8,119 bases of DNA from assembly GCA_947054185.1 (NCBI GenBank), contig CAMRVW010000096.1, positions 1 to 8,119 of the forward strand, in the 5' to 3' direction. How positions within the stretch are numbered: the stretch's first letter is position 1; each line of letters begins with the position of its first letter. The notes under the pieces were generated by a model. The model was not told the DNA's origin. It saw nothing but the letters and a program-made list of their open reading frames with translations, and ran no database searches. This document shows, one piece after another, positions 1-4,933 of the stretch. Both the position numbers and the translations under genes were made by a program. The stretch is from an uncultured Rikenellaceae bacterium. Its GTDB lineage: Bacteria > Bacteroidota > Bacteroidia > Bacteroidales > Rikenellaceae.

Positions 1-40
1 TGTGTAAAGGTGTGAGACCTAAGTCGAACATCTTTACACA
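1..40. repeat. Inverted repeat with 12-nt arms at the left edge
   Basis: Positions 1-12 (TGTGTAAAGGTG) and 29-40 (CATCTTTACACA) are complementary over 12 positions. As plus-strand RNA all 12 pair, with one G-U, around a 16-nt loop; on the minus strand that pair is an A-C mismatch. No T-tract follows on the plus side, so a classical intrinsic terminator is not supported in that direction. The left flank lies outside the window, so the element may be longer. It could be a plus-strand hairpin, a terminator of a gene lying to the left, or a protein-binding palindrome. Positions 41-85 hold nothing I recognise. Confidence 0.5.
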
Positions 41-85
41 TAACTTTCGTACTTACTCCTTAGTTGTTCCTCTATACCTCAAATC

Positions 86-137
86 GGGGTCCATGACCCC
101 TCCCCCGGAAGGGCCGCCGGAGGCAGTGCCGGCAAAA
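86..137 (+). repeat. Left copy of GC-rich intergenic repeat with twin palindromes
   Basis: Positions 89-137 match the reverse complement of 8071-8119 at 46 of 49 bases; the differences are at 93, 128 and 131. It contains two overlapping palindromes. The first is 86-100, GGGGTC-cat-GACCCC, a perfect 6-bp stem with a 3-nt loop. The second is 99-123: CCTCC pairs with GGAGG and CGG with CCG, separated by a CC/CC internal loop and closed by AAGGG. The copy sits just downstream of the tkt C-terminal stop codon, so it would fall in that transcript's 3' untranslated region. It may act as a transcript-end hairpin, or be a dispersed REP-like element. No open frame explains it. Confidence 0.75.
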
Positions 138-162
138 TAAACCGCACTCCCCGCAACGATCG

Positions 163-1116
163 CTATTTCCGAGCCAGGACTCTCTCGACGGCGGCGACGA
201 CATCGGGGGTGTCGAGGTGGAACTTGGTCATCAGCTCGTCGGGCTTGCCGCTCTCGCCGAACTGATCGTCCACGGCCACATACTCCATGGGCACGGGTCT
301 GTGACGCGCCAAGAGCTGAGCTATGGAGTCGCCGAGGCCACCGTTCACGAGGTGCTCTTCAGCCGTGACCACACATCCGCACTTGGCTGCGGCCTCAATG
401 ACGGCCTGCTCGTCTAACGGTTTGATGGTATGTATGTTGATAAGCTCGACGCTTATGCCTCGCTCTTCGAGTATCTCGCACGCCTCCACGGCTTTCCACA
501 CAAGGTGTCCGGTGGCAAATAGGGCCACATCCGACCCCGATATCATCTTAACGGCGCGCCCTATCTCGAACGTCTGGTCTTCAGGCGTGAATACGGGCAC
601 GGCAGGGCGACCGAAACGCAGGTAAACGGGGCCGTCGTGATATGCCGCCGCAATTGTCGCCGCCTTGGTCTGATTGTAATCGCAGGGGTTTATGACGACC
701 ATGCCGGGGAGCATCTTCATGAGTCCGAGGTCTTCCATCACCTGATGGGTGGCGCCATCCTCACCGAGTGTTATGCCGGCATGCGATGCCGCTATCTTGA
801 CGTTGGCGCCGGTATAAGCCACCGACTGACGCACCTGGTCATAGACGCGTCCTGTGACAAACTCGGCAAACGAACCCACAAAGGGTATCTTGCCCGCCTT
901 GGCCAGACCCGACCCGACACTTATCATGTTGGCCTCGGCGATGCCGGCCTGAAAGAATCGCTCGGGAAACTCTTTCTTAAAAGCGTCCATCTTAAGAGAG
1001 CCTGTCAAATCGGCACACATGGCAACCACATCGCCACAGCGGCGTCCCACCTCAAGCAGGCCGGCCCCAAAGCCCGAACGGGTATCCTTCTTTTGGGTAT
1101 ATTCAAATCTTTTCAT
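163..1116 (-). CDS. tkt: Transketolase, C-terminal subunit
   Basis: This is the pyrimidine-binding and C-terminal half of a split transketolase, which moves two-carbon ketol units between sugar phosphates in the cytosolic non-oxidative pentose phosphate pathway. With the start at 1116 it has 317 residues, normal for the stand-alone subunit. The pyrimidine-binding domain spans about 10-175. It includes GIAEANM, whose Glu61 is expected to contact the cofactor aminopyrimidine, then SHAGITLGEDGATHQ (111-125) with His112 and His124. The C-terminal transketolase fold covers about 190-310. An upstream ATG at 1158 would add 14 residues, but the family's amino terminus fits MKRFEYTQ better, so I chose 1116. 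It follows the N-terminal subunit gene after 56 nt, and the two products should form one enzyme. A TAnnTTTG-like element lies immediately upstream. A DXS-like enzyme is less likely, because the paired N-terminal half is short. Confidence 0.93.
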   Translation of the reverse strand: MKRFEYTQKKDTRSGFGAGLLEVGRRCGDVVAMCADLTGSLKMDAFKKEFPERFFQAGIAEANMISVGSGLAKAGKIPFVGSFAEFVTGRVYDQVRQSVAYTGANVKIAASHAGITLGEDGATHQVMEDLGLMKMLPGMVVINPCDYNQTKAATIAAAYHDGPVYLRFGRPAVPVFTPEDQTFEIGRAVKMISGSDVALFATGHLVWKAVEACEILEERGISVELINIHTIKPLDEQAVIEAAAKCGCVVTAEEHLVNGGLGDSIAQLLARHRPVPMEYVAVDDQFGESGKPDELMTKFHLDTPDVVAAVERVLARK

Positions 1117-1122
1117 CGAAAT

Positions 1123-1130
1123 CAAATTTA
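1123..1130 (-). promoter_or_regulatory. Possible Bacteroidota -7 element ahead of tkt C-terminal subunit
   Basis: On the minus strand this reads TAAATTTG, a match to the Bacteroidota -7 consensus TAnnTTTG. GTTG lies 18 nt upstream (1149-1152), close to the usual -33 spacing. If used, transcription would begin at or within a base or two of the ATG at 1116, giving an almost leaderless mRNA. The gene may simply be cotranscribed with its partner, so this is tentative. Confidence 0.3.
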
Positions 1131-1172
1131 GGTGGACGTTACATATCGCAACAGCCACGTGTCATAACCGAA

Positions 1173-2015
1173 TCAATAATCGCCTATCGTCTCTTCCAGC
1201 TGGGCGAGTGCGCGCTGAGCCTGCTCTGCCGAGGGAGCCTTGCCGTGCCATTCGTTGGTTCCGCACATGAAGTCGACGCCGTGGCCCATGTCGGTGCGGG
1301 TGAGTATTATCACGGGGCGACCGTTTCCGCAGAGGCTCTGAGCCTGGGCTATCACGCGTTTCATGTCGGCAAAGTCGTGGCCGTCCATGGTGAGCACCTC
1401 CCATCCGAAGGCGCGCCATTTGCCCTGATAGTCGCCCAGCGATATCACCTGATCGCAAGAGCCGTCTATCTGCTGGTTGTTCCAGTCTACAAAGGCTATT
1501 ATGTTGTCTATGCGGTGAGCTGCGGCAAACATGGCGGCCTCCCACACCTGCCCCTCCTGGGTCTCGCCGTCGCCCATGAGCACATATACCTTGTGAGAGT
1601 CGCCGTCGAGCTTCTTGCCCAGGGCATGTCCCAACGCCGTCGAGAGGCCCTGACCGAGCGATCCCGATGCCACCCTTACGCCGGGCAACCCTTTGACAGG
1701 AGTGGGATGACCCTGCAGACGCGAGCCCAAGGCACGGAAAGTGGCCAGCTCGCTTACGGGGAAATAGCCGCTGCGGGCCAGCACCGAGTACCATACCGGC
1801 GATATGTGACCGTTAGAGAGATAGAAGACATCCTGCCCCTTGCCGCTGTCGGTAAAGGTGGCGGGGTCGTGTTCAAGTATCTCGAAATAGAGAAGTGTCA
1901 TTAGATCGGCCGTACCCAGAGAGCCGCCCGGATGTCCCGATGCGGCGGAGGCCACCATTCGGATGATGTCTCGTCTAACCTGAGTCGACAGACGCGCAAG
2001 TTCCGTATTATCCAT
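1173..2015 (-). CDS. tkt: Transketolase, N-terminal subunit (ThDP-binding)
   Basis: This is the diphosphate-binding half of the split transketolase, 280 residues, typical for the separate subunit. The thiamine diphosphate motif starts at GDG (148-150) and ends at NN (179-180), the classic GDG-x28-NN spacing. Other family landmarks are SGHPGGS (26-32) with His28, QGHP with His103, GSLGQGL (118-124) and DGHD (211-214), all in places expected for cofactor or substrate contacts. The protein ends after the WHGKAP segment, where a fused transketolase would continue into the pyrimidine domain; that domain is encoded by the next gene, 56 nt downstream. The start ATG at 2015 is the first in frame and gives the expected MDNTELARLS amino terminus. 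A TATATTTG element 28-35 nt upstream of the ATG suggests that this two-gene unit has its own promoter. The alternative of a one-protein enzyme broken by a frameshift is unlikely, because stop, spacer and new start are all clean. Confidence 0.95.
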   Translation of the reverse strand: MDNTELARLSTQVRRDIIRMVASAASGHPGGSLGTADLMTLLYFEILEHDPATFTDSGKGQDVFYLSNGHISPVWYSVLARSGYFPVSELATFRALGSRLQGHPTPVKGLPGVRVASGSLGQGLSTALGHALGKKLDGDSHKVYVLMGDGETQEGQVWEAAMFAAAHRIDNIIAFVDWNNQQIDGSCDQVISLGDYQGKWRAFGWEVLTMDGHDFADMKRVIAQAQSLCGNGRPVIILTRTDMGHGVDFMCGTNEWHGKAPSAEQAQRALAQLEETIGDY

Positions 2016-2042
2016 TATAGTGTTTTAGATTTTTCCGCACCG

Positions 2043-2050
2043 CAAATATA
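2043..2050 (-). promoter_or_regulatory. Bacteroidota -7 promoter element for the tkt pair
   Basis: The minus strand reads TATATTTG, a perfect fit to TAnnTTTG. It stands in the 89-nt gap between the AI-2E-family gene and tkt. A start site about 7 nt downstream would give a leader of roughly 20 nt. No convincing TTTG -33 element is seen at the right spacing. Confidence 0.5.
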
Positions 2051-2104
2051 ACTTTTTTCATCGAAACGGCTCCATTTTATCCGCAAAAAAAGCATGGTGC
2101 GGGG

Positions 2105-3205
2105 CTATATGTTCTCCGTCAGTTTCTGCACCACCCTCAGCCTGCTCAAAAACTCCTTGGCGAAGACTCGCAAAACGGTGTATGCGGGGATGGCCAGCAA
2201 CATGCCCATGACCCCGGCAATAGAGCCTGCGGCCAATATCACGAGAAATATCTCGAGCGGATGAGCCTTGACACTCGAGGCATAGACATAGGGCTGAAGT
2301 ATTATGTTGTCTATCAACTGGAAGACGGCAAATATTATGGTCAGCTGAAAGGCTATCTCGCCGGCCATGCCCGACGCCTCGGGGGTGGTTATGGCTATCA
2401 GTATGCCTATTATGGCACCGAGCAGCGGACCTATATAGGGTATCACGTTAAGAATGGCCGATATGAGGGCTATTATGGTGGCGTCGCCGGCATTGAGACC
2501 CGTCACCAGATAGATGGCCACGCCCACCATCACCAGTTTTATGGCCGACTCGACCAGCAGACCTATGAAATAACGCGACAACAGACTTATCGACGAGTCG
2601 AGCGCGCGCCGCACATTCTCATCGTAACGGTTGGGAAACAATATGGTGACCCCGTCGATGAAAAGGCTGCTCTCCTTAAGGAAAAAGAAGGTTATGAAGG
2701 TAACCGAAAAGGCACCTATCAGAAAGTCGACCACCCCGCCCAACAGCGACCCTATGCCGCTTACGGCGGGCATGACGGCGTTTTTGAGCCATTCCTGAAT
2801 GGTCTCGCGCAACGGTTTGTCGCCTATGACGTTGACATCTATCGAGAAGCGCTCCTGCATGTAACTCTCGAACGAGGCTATGTAAGCGGAGAATATGTCG
2901 ACAATGTCACCGTAATTATACTGCGTCAGGGCATGAAACTTACCCAACACCAAGGGCATGAAGAGCGACATTATAAGCACCGTCACCCCTATTATGGCGC
3001 ACAGTGTGGTTGCGGCGGCGGCCCAGTGGGGAAAGCGCCGTCCCTTTATGGTGACCCTGTCGAGCAACGTCATAAGGGGTCGCCCTATGACCGACAGCAC
3101 CGCCGATATGAGTATGTACTTTACGATAGAGCGGAAATACCACACCACAAACAGTACTATGGCTGTCACGGCAAGGGCTATGATATAACGGGTCAGCTTG
3201 TTCAT
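2105..3205 (-). CDS. AI-2E family transporter (PerM/YdiK-like membrane protein)
   Basis: A polytopic inner-membrane protein of 366 residues, normal length for the AI-2E transporter (UPF0118, PerM) family. Hydrophobic segments lie near residues 6-24, 28-48, 61-84, 150-176, 210-235, 243-275, 285-302 and 318-350. A soluble stretch around 85-148 is a usual feature of the family. The signature NVIPYIGPLLG is at 253-263, followed by DNIILQPYVYA (299-309) and HPLEIFLVILAAG (325-337). Members have been linked to autoinducer-2 export or to Na+/H+ exchange, so the substrate cannot be told from sequence. The ATG overlaps the stop codon of psd by 4 nt (ATGA), which implies translational coupling. It is probably the last gene of the rsfS-ftsH-cdsA-psd run, since the next gene has its own promoter element. 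Confidence 0.9.
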   Translation of the reverse strand: MNKLTRYIIALAVTAIVLFVVWYFRSIVKYILISAVLSVIGRPLMTLLDRVTIKGRRFPHWAAAATTLCAIIGVTVLIMSLFMPLVLGKFHALTQYNYGDIVDIFSAYIASFESYMQERFSIDVNVIGDKPLRETIQEWLKNAVMPAVSGIGSLLGGVVDFLIGAFSVTFITFFFLKESSLFIDGVTILFPNRYDENVRRALDSSISLLSRYFIGLLVESAIKLVMVGVAIYLVTGLNAGDATIIALISAILNVIPYIGPLLGAIIGILIAITTPEASGMAGEIAFQLTIIFAVFQLIDNIILQPYVYASSVKAHPLEIFLVILAAGSIAGVMGMLLAIPAYTVLRVFAKEFLSRLRVVQKLTENI

Positions 3206-3873
3206 GCCTCACTGTTTTGGACGGGGTCGAAGCAGGCAATGACACTCTGGCCGCCTTTGACCTTGTCGCCTATGCCCACCGTTATGCGGGTGTCAAGGGG
3301 CAGAAAGACATCGACCCTAGAGCCGAACTTGATAAAGCCGCACTTGTCGCTCTGCGAATATTGCGAACCCTCGCGGGCATACGACACTATGCGCTTTGCC
3401 ATGATGCCGGCGATCTGACGGAAGAGCACCGTGGCATGTTTGGACTCCACCACCGTGGTGGTGCGCTCGTTGTCGGTCGACGACTTGGGATGCCATGCCA
3501 CCATATACTTGCCGTGGTGATGGCGGAAATATCGCACTATGCCGCTGACGGGAAACCAGTTGGCATGCACGTCCCACACCGACATGAACACCGACACCTG
3601 CATCATGTCGCACTTGAAATACTCCTCCTCATAGACACGCTCCACCACAACCACAGTGCCGTAAGCGGGCGAAAACACCTTGGTGTCGTCAACTGCATGA
3701 TCTATGCGCGGCAGACGGAAAAACCTCACTATGAACAAAAGGAAGAGCGCCGCCGCGGCAATCACAAGCCACGAGAGAGGCGGAAAGATAAAAAGCCATG
3801 CCGACAGACTCACCGCCACACATGCGGCCAGGGTCGACAACATAATGGTACGTCCTTCTTTTGAAAGGGTCAT
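3202..3873 (-). CDS. psd: Phosphatidylserine decarboxylase proenzyme, short type
   Basis: The enzyme decarboxylates phosphatidylserine to phosphatidylethanolamine at the inner membrane. The protein has 223 residues, as in the short family common in Bacteroidota. Two hydrophobic stretches at about 10-30 and 32-50 anchor it. The self-cleavage site is in FIKFGSR: Gly184-Ser185, where Ser185 would become the pyruvoyl group of the small alpha chain. Other conserved parts are DVHANWFPVSG (101-111), with Asp101 and His103, AWHPK (126-130), NER (135-137) and FRQIAG (151-156). I use the ATG at 3873 because the LSKEGRTI segment fits the family's amino terminus; ATG at 3843 would remove it. It starts 10 nt after cdsA, which makes the pathway precursor CDP-diacylglycerol. 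The intermediate enzyme, phosphatidylserine synthase, is not in the window. Confidence 0.93.
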   Translation of the reverse strand: MTLSKEGRTIMLSTLAACVAVSLSAWLFIFPPLSWLVIAAAALFLLFIVRFFRLPRIDHAVDDTKVFSPAYGTVVVVERVYEEEYFKCDMMQVSVFMSVWDVHANWFPVSGIVRYFRHHHGKYMVAWHPKSSTDNERTTTVVESKHATVLFRQIAGIMAKRIVSYAREGSQYSQSDKCGFIKFGSRVDVFLPLDTRITVGIGDKVKGGQSVIACFDPVQNSEA

Positions 3874-3883
3874 ATCTTCAATA

Positions 3884-4672
3884 TTAAAGTTTGAATATCA
3901 CATTGTAAGCAATCCAAAACAGAGGTGCCGCAAAGAGCAGTGCGTCAAAGCGGTCGAGCATTCCGCCGTGCCCCGGTATCACATTACCCGAGTCCTTTAC
4001 GCCTATAGAGCGTTTTATCATAGACTCGAAAAGGTCGCCCAGCACCGCGCCTATGGCCGTCAGCAGACCCACAAGCGACCACTGCCACATCTGGCCGCCT
4101 GCAACAAAGGGCCCTGCCGCAACGGCTGCGGCCACCGTCAGGGCCACGCCGCCTATGCACCCCTCCCATGTCTTGCTCGGCGACAACCTGACAAAGAGCT
4201 TGTGACGCCCCATGGTCGAGCCGACCAGAAAAGCACCCACATCGTTTATCCACACCATCACAAAAAGCACGGCCAGCGGCATGCCTCCCAATGTCATGGC
4301 CACAGCCGCAGGAGGTGCCGTATATGCCAGCGAAAGCACATCGGCAGCCACACCGCCGAACGGATCATTGCTTTTGGTGTAAAGCTCGGAGGCAAAACGC
4401 GCCAACATCATGCCGACGACAGCAAAGGCCACCGCGCAAGAGGCTCCCCACACCGAGAACGACAACATCAAAAGAGCCGACGCGACACACACCGCAACAC
4501 GCATGGCGCCCTTTCTGCCCATGAGGCCCAGAAGCTCCCACTGACAGCCCACGGCTATGAGCATGAGCATGATATCGCGGCTCCACTTGCACCAAAGCGT
4601 CGCCGCCATGATGCCTGCCACCAACAATACACCGCTCAGGGTTCGGGTCAGTATGTTCTTCATGTTAGCCAT
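3884..4672 (-). CDS. cdsA: CDP-diacylglycerol synthase (phosphatidate cytidylyltransferase)
   Basis: This integral membrane enzyme converts phosphatidic acid and CTP into CDP-diacylglycerol, the branch point of phospholipid synthesis. It has 262 residues and is hydrophobic throughout, with about seven or eight membrane segments. The family signature is complete at 217-243: S217, K220-R221, K226-D227, P233-G-H-G-G237 and D240-R-F-D243. Further conserved parts are WINDVGAF (141-148) and SPSKTWEG (164-171). The start could be the ATG at 4672 or the fourth codon at 4663; neither has a Shine-Dalgarno sequence, which is usual for Bacteroidota. It lies 257 nt after ftsH and 10 nt before psd. I find no TAnnTTTG element in that 257-nt spacer, so read-through from the rsfS-ftsH promoter is the simplest view. 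Confidence 0.95.
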   Translation of the reverse strand: MANMKNILTRTLSGVLLVAGIMAATLWCKWSRDIMLMLIAVGCQWELLGLMGRKGAMRVAVCVASALLMLSFSVWGASCAVAFAVVGMMLARFASELYTKSNDPFGGVAADVLSLAYTAPPAAVAMTLGGMPLAVLFVMVWINDVGAFLVGSTMGRHKLFVRLSPSKTWEGCIGGVALTVAAAVAAGPFVAGGQMWQWSLVGLLTAIGAVLGDLFESMIKRSIGVKDSGNVIPGHGGMLDRFDALLFAAPLFWIAYNVIFKL

Positions 4673-4738
4673 TGTTGCGTTGTCTTAAGGTGTTATACTC
4701 TGTTTATTCAGGTTGTCGCGGGCCCCGTTACGGCATAT

Positions 4739-4933
4739 CCCTCGTCAAAACCATTCTATCGGCACTTTTCCGGCAGCGCCCCTTTTATAAGGAGATTCCA
4801 CCTGCCCATTCCGTCAGTGCCATTACATCGGCATTTCCCCTTCAGGCCTGTTCCGTCAGCCCCATTAACCCCCTTGTCAGGCTCGCTCCCTTTTATCATC
4901 CCCCGGTCAGGCCCCCTTTGTCAGCGGCCTCAG
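4739..4933 (-). repeat. Degenerate CTGAC-GG repeat cluster between ftsH and cdsA
   Basis: The 257-nt gap holds many imperfect copies of a short motif. On the plus strand TCAG recurs at 4814, 4842, 4856, 4877, 4907, 4921 and 4930, usually followed by C/G-rich sequence; on the transcript this reads CTGA followed by a G-run. Spacings are 28, 14, 21, 30, 14 and 9 nt. Longer similarities also exist. TTCCGTCAG at 4809 recurs at 4851, each followed two bases later by CCATTA. The segment 4806-4835 resembles 4739-4767. The last copy runs into the ftsH stop codon. I see no open frame and no promoter in it. It may be a decaying tandem repeat, or structured spacer RNA within the operon. Confidence 0.5.

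Noticed and set aside
1..88. tRNA-like or small RNA gene at the left edge
   Set aside because: No cloverleaf arms or conserved T-loop sequence found; only the single hairpin at 1-40 is supported.
1162..1794. 210-codon minus-strand frame overlapping the tkt N-terminal gene
   Set aside because: Out-of-frame shadow of a gene with a full ThDP motif; arginine-rich with no family features.
2081..2102. Possible terminator after the AI-2E gene
   Set aside because: Only a 5-bp stem (CCGCA with TGCGG) with the T-run in the loop; too weak to call.
2261..3418. 385-codon plus-strand open frame opposite the AI-2E gene and psd
   Set aside because: Same codon-register shadow; its Tyr/Gly-rich composition is the complement of ATA and GCC codons in the sense gene.
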